Assembly: GCF_009727055.1 (NCBI RefSeq)
Contig: NC_052354.1
Location: forward strand, 40,799,905-40,863,904
DNA length: 64,000 nt
Source: Benincasa hispida
Taxonomy: Eukaryota; Streptophyta; Magnoliopsida; Cucurbitales; Cucurbitaceae
Direction: 5' to 3'
Positions 12,675-25,397 of the stretch are shown here, one piece after another. Numbering within the stretch: the stretch's first letter is position 1; each line of letters starts with the position of its first letter. Under the pieces are notes generated by a model that did not search any database, was not told the DNA's origin, and saw only the letters and a list, made by a program, of their open reading frames with translations. The translations under genes and the position numbers were made by a program.

Positions 12675-13928
12675 TGTTAGAAATTTGAAAGTAGTTAAAG
12701 CTACCGTCTATATGAAGGAACTCTTATACGAGAGTACCTATGAGCAGAGGCGGATATTTCCAATTCATTGTGACATCAATTCCACACATACATTCAAATG
12801 TACAGATATGCATTCACAACACTAAATTACTAGCATGCTTAAAGGATAAATAAATAAGAGACTGGGAGAACATACTAGTTGAAGACTTTTATTCACTTGA
12901 AATCTCGCTCTCGCTAGAACAGCAAGTAATCATTCAGCAACTCTCCAAATGTCTACCACAAGCGGCTTCGCACGAACACAAAGAAACAGAGACGACACCA
13001 CCACTCGGAGCCCTTGGTATTCTTGGAGCGAAAATCCAAAGGGTGGGTTTTGTTCGGATTTGGTGGAGAGGAGGAGGAAAAGAGATCGTATACCATGATC
13101 AAGCAAGTGGGAGAAAGACTCGTTTATCGTGTAGGAAAAGCTAAGCGATCGTCTATACGATCGTTTAGTAAAGCTCGGGTGCTAAACGATCGTTTAATAA
13201 AAGATAAGCGATCGTTTAGTAAGTAGTGCGAGTGGGGGTGTAAGCGATCGTTCAACACTATCGTATAGGCTCTGATTTGGAGTGAATTCCATCTTGTGTA
13301 GCTGAGTTCCCATCTCCTAAATCAGACGAATCCCCAAAGTGGTAGGTTTGAGTCGGCGTTCTGGCCACTCGCACTCAAGCAAATTAAAGAACCGCCCTCA
13401 ATGGTAGGAGTTCCCAACTCACTCAGGATTGAGGTCATGTTACCTATGATCATCTTAGTGAAGTGAAGTATTTGTCATGAACGGGGTTATATGACGAGAC
13501 GTTAACACTTCGTGGTCTGGTCTTATACAAACTATTTGTATAGAACGCCCCCGCTCGCATGTCCCCTACACAAATGATCAGGAACGGACCATCTGTGATA
13601 AGTCACAACACTTGTAACTATGCCACAAAGCGGGCCACATCCGTAGCATTACTAGGATAAGGTTTCCTTCCTATATCCATACACTACCGACCATTTTGGT
13701 TATCACTTAAGACATGATCCACTTGTATGTCACCATATACATGCTTAAGTTATATAAAGGCAACCAGTGATTTTAAGTTTATTGGGTTGTGGTGAAGAAA
13801 ATAAAACATCCAAATGTGCAAAATCAAGAAGTGAAGTAAATATCATATATTATTATACATCACAAACGTTCGTACAAACTGTTTACATACTATAGAACAC
13901 GAGAGTTTAGGGCATCAGCCCCAACACT
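12675..13928 (-). mobile_element. Solo LTR, probably Ty1/copia type
   Basis: On the minus strand the element begins TGTTGGGGCTGATGCCC and ends TTTCTAACA, the TG..CA pattern of an LTR, 1254 bp long. The plus strand therefore starts TGTTAGAAA at 12675 and ends CCCCAACA at 13928. Neither an internal coding domain nor a partner LTR lies nearby, so it is a solo LTR. Flanking 5-mers (TACAT and CTATA) do not match, so a target duplication is not confirmed; the insertion may be old or rearranged. The assignment to copia rests on memory of similar LTRs. A cluster of GCGATCGTTTAG motifs sits inside at 13135-13275. Confidence 0.6.
13135..13275. repeat. CGATCGTTTAG motif cluster
   Basis: Within about 140 bases the phrase CGATCGT followed by TTAGTAA, CTATACG or TTCAACA occurs at least five times (near 13146, 13159, 13187, 13208 and 13244). 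The core CGATCG is palindromic. The same motif family, much expanded, lies in the otherwise different LTR at 17155-17660. Confidence 0.6.
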
Positions 13929-14084
13929 ATAGTGATTTTGTTTTTAGTTTTATATTTTTCAAATTTGTAGTTGTTTCCTTATAAATTATATTTTATATAT
14001 TTTTTATAAACATTTGAATTCTCAATCAAAACTTAAAAAAGAAAACTACTTTGTTAGTCTATGTTTGACAATGATTTGGTTTAT

Positions 14085-14385
14085 AAAAACACATTTTGTA
14101 GTTCTATTTGGTAATGATTTTGTTTTTGAGTTTTTGTTTTTGAAAATTAAAACCTATGACACTACTTTCACATTCAAATTTCTTCATTTGATATTTACTT
14201 TTTACCATTGATTTAAAATCCAAAGTCAAAATTGGAAAACTAAGAAAATTAGTTTTTAAAAACTCGTTATTGTTTTTGAAATTTGGCTGAGAATTCAAAA
14301 GATACAAATCATGGTAAGAAATAAGGAGGAAATAAACTTGGTTTTTAAAAATTAAAAACAAAAAACAAAGGTTCGTTAGTAACAA
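14085..14385. repeat. hAT-like MITE, degenerate
   Basis: The left side (CTATTTGGTAATGATTTTG, about 14104) and the right side (GGTTCGTTAGTAACAAGG, about 14370) are inverted relatives, each followed inward by TTTTTGAAAATTAAA-type phrases. The pattern matches the better-preserved copy at 42629-42924. Ends and target duplication are unresolved. Confidence 0.4.
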
Positions 14386-15262
14386 GGGGAATTGGAGTGT
14401 ATAGCCGAATTCGAGGTTTCATTATGAAAAATGGCAAAATCGCCAAGGAATAAGAATTATGGTAACTCACATGATATGCACATGGCCACAAATTACTAAA
14501 TCCCCGATTTGCCCTTGCCTTGTTCGTAGATGTTGTTGTTGATGAAACTACAAATAATTTTGCTCATGTAGTAACATAACCTATGTATTTATTATTATCT
14601 TAGATTATATTTAACCACTTTTTAAATTTATCTAACCTTAATAAAATATCCAGATTTTTCTACCAAATTTATATTTGAAATATCTATATATTATTAAAAC
14701 TTTTTTATCCATATATCTTATTCAAATCTCTATATTGTTTTTCATAATTGTATATATACATTATCAATGAATTAGTTGTATATTTCTCACATTTTTAATA
14801 AATTAGTTGTATGTGCTATTTTTTATATTATTTTAACGTTTTGGGAAAATAAATATCACTTTCTAAAAAAATGGTCCTGCGTTGATGGTACAATCAATTG
14901 GATTGTTGCTCCATACATTGCCCATAATTTTTGTTACATCGATTTAGGTTTTCTTGTGGTTTATTTAACAAACTATTGTTTTTGCTATAACTTTACAATT
15001 AAGATTTGATTTAAAATAAACCAATATCTTTCTCATTTTTTCCTCTTTTGAAATTTAAATTTATGTTTAATATAAAAATTAGATTTTGATAACTACTTCA
15101 CGAATTGATTTAAAATAAACAAATTTCTTCCTCATTTTTCTCATGATTCAAATTAGTTATTTGTTTTGATTTAACTACTTTTCGAAAATATTCAGAATTA
15201 ATCAATATTTAATTTGTTTATCACCATTTGGATTTTATTTATAATACATCTTTAGATTTTAT

Positions 15263-18042
15263 TGTCACACCCCCACCTAGACTACTCTCTGAGCCTAGGA
15301 AAGGACGTGATGCAACTGTTATCAATCCTTTTGCTGACACTTACTACCTAATAACTCTAGCAGAAATAACTCTATACCAACATGCAATCTCAAGCACAAC
15401 GGCTACCTCTATGACTAAAAACATTAAGTTTATACACAAAACATTTCCAGAGATTACATTACTAGTTTCATAAGTCCCTATACCTAAAACCTTATTCCCT
15501 ATATGAACAACTATAACATGTGTACAATATTTACAGTAACCATCTACCAGACGGGTTACAATAATTTTTGTCCTTTAGTGGCAGAGTAGATGCATTGCAT
15601 AGTTACCTCCTGAGGATTTGACTGCTACTTGGAGGAAAGAAAAACATTTGAAAAAGGGGTGAGTTTGCTAGCCCAGTGAGTGACTTAAGAAAGAAAACCG
15701 ATTCTCATGCAAAAGTTTCAATAAAGAGATCAAACTAAAATGATAAATCTCTACAGTAACCTTGTACCGAGATATAAACATTTTCCAAACATAAAACATA
15801 TAAAGTTGTTTTCATCATAAAACATAAATTGTTCCTTAGTTGAGAATAACCCTGCTGTGGTTAAATCCCAACGTCAACTGCTTAATTAAGAGAGAACCCC
15901 TTTGCTCAATCTTTTACTATAACTACCTACGTGCACGTGGCCATAACTAAGTACCATCATACCAAATATCCCTTAGTATCGAGTTGCTCGGATACCTTCT
16001 TAAATGTCCCTCGGTATCGAGTTTCAAGTAAAACTAGTCATACAATGATTTTCTCTTTAAAACATGTAAAACATAACACATAGAAAACATGTCTTTAAAG
16101 AAATTAACACATGCTTGGTGTAACACACACAATTAGTTTTTCAATAAACTCTCATACATGACATGCGTACAAAACATAACTCATGGTTTGCTTGGAATTT
16201 ACTTTGTAAAACTAGCTAGCATGGGAATAATCTTTCTTTAAAACATGGTTATTTAGTCACTCACAACTTTTATAACTATTCTTCAAGGGTCGATATGCTT
16301 CTATCACTGGTGTCAATTATGTGGACACAAAAGCATATATTGGCTACTAGCATAGGTCTCCCTTTTGAGACTAACCCCTAAGTAAGCTTTGCGCTTAGTC
16401 TTCCCTTTTGAAGATTTTCACTCAATGCACCTTGCTGTATGTCTTCCCACTAGGAATTTCTTTGAGATTTGGCTCATGCAAAGCTTCCAATCGCTCTTCA
16501 CAACCGCAACACCACTTATGCAACCAACATTTTTCTCTCCAAGTGTTCTTACAGCTGCACATGGTCGTCCACAAGGCTGCTTATGCGTTCAAGACTTCAT
16601 TGAAATCTCTCCTCAACCTACACAGCAGGTCCAACACATGGAAAAGCTCAGTCCTTGGTCCGTTCGAGTGTTTTCTTCGAGCTGCTAGCTTACTCAACTC
16701 AAGTAGCTGCCTGCTTGTTCATGAAATTCCATATCCAAATTACGAAATTAATAACTCGAATTTTAGAGCTCATCTCAAGAAATTTCCTTCTACAAACTTG
16801 TTAATAATTATCTCATGAATCTTACCTTAAAATTTCAACTTCAGAATCTTTGTGGTCTGTCCTAAAGACTCAATTCTTTAACGATGGCCTGGATTCACCT
16901 GAGAATAGAACCTCTGATCCCTTTCTCCTTTTTCGGCCTTATCCCGATGAAGACTTCTTCCAACAGTGTCACCTCTGAAAGTAGACTATTAAATATTTCC
17001 AACGATACCAAGATCTCTAAATTTTCACGGAGGAAATGTTCAAACTGATCGTTTGAAGTTTGCTTTCCACCGCTTCTCATTAAAGTATAGCATGACACCT
17101 TCAGCTTTCATGGAGTTAAATCCGGTGCTTAAGATAGTTGGTGCTTTTAATCGATGGTTAAGACTGATAAACGCATGCTCCATCGTTTAGCTCACCGCCC
17201 CATCATGTAGCTCATCGTTCAGTGACCTCACGCTGATGTTGATCACCCAACGATTTCGCTCTCGCCCATCGCGCAACACACAGCCCCATCGCACAACTCT
17301 TGCTCATCGTGCAGATCTCATTGATGCTCATTGTGTAGCGCTGACGCCTATCGTCTAGCGCCTATGCCCATCGCGTAGCGCCATCACCCAACGTCATCGT
17401 CTAATGCTGATGCCGATTGTGTAGTACCAACGCCCCATCGCTTAACGCTATCCTCCATCGCATAGAGTTATCGTTTAGCGCGACAATTCGCATCGTTTAG
17501 CGCCGCACATTGCCACACGATCGTCTACTACATCGCTCAGCACCGCTCACAACTACACGATCGCCTACCGCATCACATAGCGCCGCTCATTGCTACACGA
17601 TCGTCCAACACGCACAACTCCAACGCCCAGTGCCCACGCTCGCACACACTTGAGGTTGCCGCATGCATGCTAACTTTTAAAGACTTGGTTGCCATGTACT
17701 TATCCACGCATAGTTTTTCTCTCAGCCACCATTTGGCTTCCTTTAATACCTAAATAACCTCTCGAATGAGCAAGGCCAATGCCCTTGGCTCAACTCCAAC
17801 GCTTAGCACAAGACCAACGCATTGACAAATACTTAGCCATTTTTCTAGCTTCCAACGCTTGTGTTACACTTAGCCAATTTTTCTAACTTCACCCAAGAGT
17901 CAAACTTTCAAATTCAATTTTTTCTTCTAACTTTTCACAATTTTCTCTACAATTACACATTAATTCTCACATCAACCTACTCACCACACTAGTCTCAGTA
18001 GGCAACATGCACAAGTAGGGAAATTAGGGCTCAAGGTTCACA
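15263..18042 (-). mobile_element. Large solo LTR, chromovirus (Tekay/Del)-like
   Basis: The segment is 2780 bp with LTR-type ends: TGTCACACCCCC at 15263 and GGTTCACA ending at 18042. It is flanked by a perfect 5-bp direct repeat TTTAT (15258-15262 and 18043-18047), the size expected for retrotransposon insertion. Read on the minus strand it begins TGTGAACC and ends GGGGGTGTGACA. In plant chromoviruses that ending normally precedes the tRNA-Met primer-binding site, so I orient it minus. No gag-pol is present and there is only one LTR, so it is a solo LTR. A CATCGTNTAGC minisatellite (17155-17660) lies inside it. The family name is inference; the ends and duplication are seen directly. Confidence 0.72.
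17155..17660. repeat. CATCGTNTAGCG-type minisatellite inside LTR
   Basis: About 500 bases of unusually C-rich sequence consist of degenerate ~20-base units around CATCGTTTAGCG, CATCGCGTAGCG, CATCGTCTAGCG and CACGATCGTCTAC. There are at least fifteen recognisable units. It is much less AT-rich than its surroundings. The CGATCGT core is shared with 13135-13275. Confidence 0.75.
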
Positions 18043-18047
18043 TTTAT

Positions 18048-19905
18048 ATTATTTTATTCATTTTTATTATTCTAAATTTGGATTAATTTTTTTTATTTTA
18101 ATTATGATTTTATGGAATATTTTATACATATTATCATCTAATAAACTATACATTTCATTTAAATTTGATCATTTTTTGTATTTTTTCATGACCTTTTATT
18201 CATTATCATCTTATTATTTTATTAAATCATTAATTTGTCTTTTTGACAAACAAATAAGTATTCACTTTTGCAATATTGTTGATTTTGCTATGCCTCTACA
18301 ACGAGTTAGGTTTTTTTTATAGGTTTTTGTTATTGATGAAGTTATAAATACAGTGTAATTAATGGAATTATGAATATAGTGTAATTGTAAATAAAAGTAC
18401 TCCCTTCCTGATTTTTCTCTTTGAATTATATTTGAATTTATATTTTACTATCAAATTAAATTTTATCTAACTACTCATCGATTTTTTTTTTAATCAGAAT
18501 AAACAAAAACTTACTGTTTTTCTCTCCAATTTATATTTGAATTTATCTTTTTATTATAAAAAAACTTTTGATTTGTTTATATGTTTGTTACAAATTCAAT
18601 TTTATTTAAATAATTTTTTTATTTTATACATATTTTTATCAAATTTAATTTGATTTTTTTAAATATATTTTCGATTTTTTCAATTTTTCATATACAACCA
18701 TGTAAAAATGGCTTGTTAAACCTAGAAAGAAACATATAAATGAGAATTAAATTTTAAATGTTTGAAACATGTGGGTATGTATATATATTTTCCAGTTTAT
18801 TATTAATATTAATATTGATAAAATTATTTTTATTAGTATTATTCTTCTTCTTCTTATTATCATAATAATTATTATTTATTAAAATAAGATAACAAAAAAT
18901 CCTAAATCTCATATTTTTCACTTAGCCACCCCAAAATCTCATGTCCTCGATCGTTGGTTCAGCAACCCTTTCTTGAATTCCATCATCTTGGCTAGCTTTT
19001 AACGACCATCCTCGTTAGATTGCCGACCTTTTTTTGCTTGTACACATGTTTTCTGCTTTTGTTTCTACTTTGAACATCATTTTCAATAATGACGTTATGG
19101 GATTGATAATGTTTAAAGTTGCTTTCAAGATCCAATGAGCAAAATGGTCACATGGAATGAAGATGATGAGATTCCCTACAACTGGTTTGGTGTCTAAAAC
19201 GCAATTATACTTCTAATGGTCACATCATCATGAAGTTGCAATTTATTCACATATTCACTTACCAACAACAACTTTACTGGTAAAATCAACTTTGCTCTTT
19301 CTCATATTTCTTTCTCATATTGGAGGAAGTCTATTGTTATATACATTCATAAGTTTCTAATGACCCCAATCGACTGCTCGTCATCCTCCCTTGCACAAAT
19401 GACCATATTGGGCGATTTTTAATTTTGCTTATGGAATGTTTAGATACTATGTATTTGTTGTGGTTATAGAATGTCTAGGTAGAGTGTATTTATGGTATTC
19501 GTGTTGTTTTTGGAGCCGTGTATCTCTGCATTTTCATTTGTACTTAATTTTGTTGTTGTAGGGTAGTTTTATCATTCACTAATTAGTATTTTTTTTATTA
19601 TATAAATTTGTTTTGCTATTTTTATAATTTTGATTTTTTTTTTGTCATTTTTCCAAATGAAACTTTAAAATTTGTTATTTATTTTAGTAACAATTTCATT
19701 TTTTGAAACTTAATGAGTGTTTAATGAAAAATTGAGGTTAAAAATATAAAATATTGAAACCAACTCAAATTTTAAAAGTAAAGTTGAAACTTAGAAACTA
19801 AATTAAAACAAAACTTAAAACGGTAACCAACAAACAAAAACTAGACGTAAAACTTAACCCAAAAGATATTATTCCCAGAATAACAAGTTAAAAAATTCAT
19901 GTTAT
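18048..19905. other. AT-rich intergenic DNA
   Basis: No gene supported. 18040-18900 is dominated by T runs and A/T words, with short AAT and TTC microsatellites near 18800-18855. 18900-19500 is more mixed but has no recognisable product on either strand. Confidence 0.5.
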
Positions 19906-19908
19906 TTT

Positions 19909-19956
19909 GGGCCTAACTGAGCCCAATATGCCCAAAGCCCAAAAGAATCTATAAAG
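19909..19956 (+). promoter_or_regulatory. Probable TTC1 core promoter
   Basis: GGGCCTAACT at 19909, several GCCCA/GCCCAA words up to about 19940, and a TATA-like TCTATAAAG (TATAAAG at 19950-19956) lie ~155-200 bases upstream of the TTC1 start codon. GGGCC/GCCCA elements are common in promoters of plant housekeeping genes. A start of transcription about 30 bases below the TATA box would fall near 19980. Confidence 0.45.
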
Positions 19957-20110
19957 AGGTTTCTGGAAGGAAAATGTCCCTCAGTTCTTCATCTTCTTCC
20001 AATTCTATAAACAAACATAACTCTCTTCTTCTTCTCTCCCTAAAACCCAAAGTCTCAAAACCAAATCATTTCAAATTCTCTTCAGAAATTGTGTTGATTC
20101 GTGGAGGAAA

Positions 20111-23100
20111 ATGGTTCGGATTGAAATGGAGGAACCCCAGGACGAAGTTCCCATTCCTCCGAAGGCCTCTGCATCGGCCAAAAAGACGACGGATTCAAGC
20201 AGCGGTCCGTCAACATCTAATGCGAGCAAAGACCCTTCCGATGGCTACGAGACTGCCAGCGATGGAGAGCTTGGTGATAGTAGCGACGAGCATCAAGAGC
20301 ATCTCGATCAACATTCAGAACAGGAGGAACGAATTGCCACGCTCAGTGAAGATGAGATTAAAGAGGTTGAGCTTTGTTTATTGCTGTTCTTTGCGATGCG
20401 ATTGTTTTCTCTTGCTTTCTGCGATTATTATTATCGGCTTTGACATTAGTGATTCAATTCTTATTGTTTTGGTATCAATTTTAACTTTAAAGTAGTTCAT
20501 GTATTGTTTTTCTCCTTAATTGATTTCAAGGTTATTCGATGCTAGGATCATTTACTTTTCCGCAACGTTGGTTATACATTGAAATGTTTGAATGAGAATT
20601 GATGAATGGATGAAATGAATAGTCTTCATATATCTTTGATCATGATATCAGGGGCAGCTGATTTTGTGTTTTCGTGTGCGATAAGGGAACCCCTTTTGAA
20701 AGAATTTCTGATTGTAGCGAATTTTAAGTTGGGGATAATTTTATGGAGCTAAGGGAACTGTTGACGGTGTGTAATTTGTTTAGGATCTTTATTTTCCTAG
20801 TTGGTTGTGATAATAGAAGTTGCTAGATGACCTACTAGTACAATCCTCTATTCTTGTACCTTAAACAAGATCTTGCATATAAATGATGTCAACTACTTGC
20901 GATTCTTTTGATAATTATCCATACTTTAACACCGCTTCACTTGTGAACTTGAAAATTTATAAAAGGCCCTGTAAAAGTATCCAGAAATAAGTTAGCTGGT
21001 AAATGGTCATCTAAGCTGTTGAAGTTATGTAATTTTCATGATATGTTCGTTTTTATGTGGGCATACATTTTTCTTGTGTCTTATGGATCTGAATTCGTCT
21101 TTAACATATCTGGCAGAAAGCCTTGGCTGAAGCAAATAATGCAAAGTTGGCGGGCAACAAACTGTTTGGAGAAGGAAAATATGAGGAGGCAATATTAGAA
21201 TACGATCGTGCTTTAAACATTGCTCCGGACATGCCCTCTGCAGTGGAGTTACGGTCCATATGCCATGCAAACCGTGGCGTGTGTTTTCTAAAACTAGTAT
21301 GTCTTTACTATATCCTAAACTGGAGGAGGCTTGTGTGTTTTCTTGTTCTGATATTTTTCTCCATCTTCTCGATGCATTTTATAGCCATATTTTTAATGAC
21401 TTTGGAGGGTTATATGTCAATTGGTAGTAATCTATGTGATCTTAAGGTAGCATGCGTTATTTCTTCTCAGATGCTTTTGTTAGTCCCATCTCCCATTTCT
21501 GTACATCTTGAGGCTGTTATTATGAGTGGCTTAACTATTCACTAACCTAGAAAGATCTACCAATGAATTAAAATCCTGTTCATAAATATAGAAATATGCA
21601 GAATTTTGCGAAGACCTTGGTTAATGTGAGGGATATGGGGTTGCTATCATAAATGACAAAACATAACCATTACCTTCTCCTCTCCTTCTTCTAAATTGGA
21701 AACAGAAGCTTATAATACAAGTTTTCTGATAGTCCATATCGAAATCACCTCTCCATGTCAAGGATTTATCTCTGTTATCAGGTGGTCGTCTTTTCAGACA
21801 CGAGGCCTAAGCTCTCTGATTTGTCACATGAAAATTATGATCCTTCAAAAAGTCAAGGCCTTTAGGATTAATTTGATCTGTTCACATGCCTGAAATTTAT
21901 CCTTTACATATCAGTCACTAAACATTATGCGTGTCAACTTCTTGGTGTTTGCATCTGAATTTCGCTGCTTGTGCATGAATGTGTAGGATTTTCTTTGCAA
22001 TATAATTAAACTTATTGTCATGGCTGATGGATTGAGCTTACTGAACTACAAATGACAACATACTGTTGCTGGTGTCTTTTAAACTTTTATATCAATCCTC
22101 GCATCGATGTTGTCAATGGAATAGTCAAATTGGGAAAATAATAGATGTGCATCTGACCCATGATTAGATTCCATATGGGGAAACCTAGCATTCTCTGGTT
22201 TCATTTTAAGTTACCTCAAAAAAGAGAGAAAGGGTTGTCTTCTAAACTTAATTTGTCTGCTAAACATTATTTTGGTCTTATTGCTTCCCTTATTCAATCA
22301 AGAATAAGAGACAACTTTTTAATGAAAAGACTTTTCGATTGAGCTGGATTGAAACTAGGACTTTCTTGTGGGGGTTTTAATTCCACATATCTTTTTAATT
22401 CAGCACTGTAATTTATGATTGCATCACGTACTAATTTTCTTGAACGTAATTTTTTAAAGGAAAAATATGATGACACGATCAAAGCATGCTCAAAGGCAAT
22501 TGAACTGAATCCTGCATATGTCAAAGCTTTGTCTAGAAGAGGAGAGGCTCACGAGAAGCTTGAACACTTTGAGGAGGCCATTAACGGTAAACTTTGCTTT
22601 GCTTATAAGTTATATTACTCTTAATATGGTCAATCTTGATGGCAGTTGTATCTTTAGAACTTTCGAGTATGTTCTGAAACTGTTGTTCTAACCTTTAATA
22701 ATTTTTTTTAACAACACATCGGGTCAAGTATATTTTATTTACTTGCAGATATGAAAAAGATATTGGAATTGGATTCATCAAATGACCAAGCTAGGAAGAC
22801 CATCCGTCGCCTTGAACCACTAGCCGAACAAAAACGAGAAAAGATGAAAGAAGAGATGATTGGTAGGCCTTTTACTGTTTTAAAACTATATTTCAGTATT
22901 ATATTTCATTCATTTTTGTTTTAAAACTTGCTTTCCCTACCATTGGAAATTTAGTCACGTGCATATGAAGTAATGCCTTTATTTCTTGATGGATGTGGCA
23001 ATGCACAAAGAACAGGTCCAGAGCCTAACAAGTTTTTGTTAGGAGGGGCAAAGTCTTACGTTCTAACTTTTTACCTACATAATCTTCACCATCCAAAAAA

Positions 23101-23463
23101 TTTTCAAGAAAAAACTTCAAACTCCTAATTCTTTTATGCATATATTTTTGGTCAATTACGACCGTGCTTCCCTTTCCTCACTCTGCCTGTGAGTGGCATG
23201 CAAATCTACACATATATTTTGTGCATTGAGCAACATTTGAATCTATATGAGCGAACACACATCGGACATCATCAATTACTTCGTCTTCTAATTCGATAAT
23301 TTGTTCCCCATTCATGAATTTGCAATGCTATATTTCTATTTGATCAGGAAAGTTGAAAGACATGGGCAATTCTTTGTTGGGTCGTTTTGGTATGAGCGTG
23401 GACAACTTCAAGGCTGTCAAAGACCCAAATACTGGTTCCTATTCAATATCATTCCAACGATAG
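20111..23463 (+). CDS. TTC1-like tetratricopeptide repeat protein
   Basis: Exons 20111-20365, 21117-21296, 22460-22586, 22749-22862 and 23348-23463 join in frame: 792 bp, 263 aa plus stop TAG at 23461-23463, all with GT-AG introns. The first ~85 residues are acidic and disordered (Ser, Asp and Glu-rich). Three TPR units follow, about residues 91-124 (NKLFGEGKYEEAILEYDRAL), 134-167 and 168-201 (GEAHEKLEHFEEAI). The conserved C-terminus ends in NFKAVKDPNTGSYSISFQR. TTC1/TPR1 proteins are HSP90/HSP70-binding co-chaperones, and I recall Arabidopsis TPR1 (AT4G30480) as the match. An in-frame-open upstream ATG at 19974 overlaps exon 1 in another frame, but it probably lies at or before the transcription start. 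The ATG at 20111 is preferred because it opens the frame of the conserved protein. No damage is seen. Confidence 0.93.
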
Positions 23464-25387
23464 TTTGGCTTTACTCCATTTGTATTTACGACGACGGTAA
23501 GAGAATAGTATACGGAAAAAACGATCCCTGTATGTATTGAGCATTGTTTATTCCTGGATTTAATGATCATAACTGTTGGTAGTGTTTAAATTTTGGGCTA
23601 TGGTTGGTTTTTCATATTGCAAATTGCTATGTTTTCCCCTGGATGGTACTTTATTTATTGTTGTTACTTGTTACCTTATGATTGTGGACTCTACATGCCA
23701 GGCTTTTTCTACTATATATACTGAGATTTGCTGTTCTACTTTGAAAGCAAGAGCTTCTTCTTGAAAAGAGTTTGGTTTTAACTTTTGAGAGAGCTTTGTT
23801 TCTTTTCTTTTCCTTTCTTTTTCTTTACATTTTTATCTAGATGACTTGCTTGTTAGATAAATTGTTGATGGGTTTTGGTGTGAGATGGTTGTTGAACAGA
23901 TTAATCTAATATAACTTGTCATTGGTTTACGGGTAATTTGTTTCGTGGTAATCTAAAATTTTTATGGGATGATAAGTTTACATTGCTTGGTTCTTAGGAA
24001 TTTAAGATAATATTCAGCATCTTAAAACCTCCATACGAGGGAGCAATCTGACCTATTTTGGATGTCCGTTTGAATCGTTTCTAGAGTTTAGTGACATTTT
24101 TATTTATTTATCGTTTATTTAAAAATGAATGGATGTATATACTAAAATACCATCAATTATATTTGTGATCATCTCTTGAAGAAAAAAAGTTAAAATTGAA
24201 TTAATATTAAATATTATATAAAAACCTCAAACTAATATGTGAATTAATTTATTTCAAAAACATATAAAGTTAGTATACATTAAGATTGATATACAAATTC
24301 AAAATGCATGTGATGTAGATTTGAACTATATTAGAGTAATGAGTAAAATACTTAAATATTAATAAGATTATTATTAATATAATACATAATCTTAAGATAA
24401 TTTTGTAAAACATACAGGATATTTAAAAATTGTTATTGCAAAACAAAAACAATCATATGAAATGTAGGGTAGCTATGATTTTTGGTATGTATAATTTTAG
24501 GCATTTGAAGATCTGTAGACAAAGTTGGTATCCGATTTTACACAAGATTACAACAATTAAAGGGCAAAAACCAATCAAAATGAAAAAAAAAAAAGCTTTT
24601 GAACAAGAATGTTAATGTTCACGTTGTATTTCAACACAATTGACAAAAAAAATTACCGTGAAATATTTTGTTATTTTGTTCTTACTTGAGTAATGGAAGA
24701 CGAAGAATAGCGGGAAAGAGAGAGAATGACTATATTTCAGAGAGAGAGAGAGAGCAAAGTATAAAGTGTGTTAAGAAGATGGACGATTAAGAAGATGGAC
24801 GAATAAGAGGATAAAAGTTAGGAGTGTACATAGGTTGGGTTGAGTCTAAGGTGTTTTTTTATCAGTAAATTACCCAAGTAAAGTTTGAAGTTTCCAACCC
24901 TTAAAATTCGGGTTGGGTTGGGACAAAATTCAAATGCTAAATACCAAATATCTATGATATTTATTGCAAACTTGAGAAAAATATTTAAAATTCATAAATT
25001 AATCAATATAAAATAATTAAATTTTAAACAAAGAGAAAATACATACATATACATAATATTATATTAATATATATAAAATTCGGGTTGGATTGGGTGAATA
25101 AAAAATATTTTTAGCCAACCCATAACCCAACTCAATAAAAATGGAAAAATTCAATCTGATCCAACTCAAAAACGAAACTAATTCAACCCAACTTTTATAT
25201 TTTGGGTTGGATAGTCTGAGTTGTTCGGATTGTCGGACTAATAAAAGTGATAGTAAACGTGGAGAGTGTCGAAAGAGGATGTTGAGGGAAATGGTGTTGA
25301 ATGTCATGTGGTGCTGAAGAAGGGGCGATGACAAGAATGAAAATGAGATAGAAGAGAGAGAAGTGAGAGAAAGAGAGGTTTTTACTC
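23464..25387. other. 3' flank of TTC1 and AT-rich repeats
   Basis: No gene supported. The first few hundred bases include the likely TTC1 3' UTR. At 24740-24757 there is a short GA microsatellite. From about 24830 to 25240 the words GGGTTGGGTTGG and their inverse CCAACCCAAC recur on both strands, suggesting a decayed inverted-repeat transposon. A related copy occurs at about 26560-27110. Confidence 0.5.
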
Positions 25388-25397
25388 TTTAATTATT

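Noticed and set aside
13014..13226. A 70-aa plus-strand protein with repeated Asn-Asp-Arg words
   Set aside because: It lies wholly inside a solo LTR and its repeat wording comes from the CGATCGTTTAG cluster.
12670..13933. A target duplication for the copia-like solo LTR
   Set aside because: The flanking 5-mers (TACAT and CTATA) do not match in any register tried.
16389..16818. Overlapping 99- and 136-aa plus-strand frames
   Set aside because: Both are inside the 2.78-kb solo LTR, show no known domain, and overlap each other in two frames.
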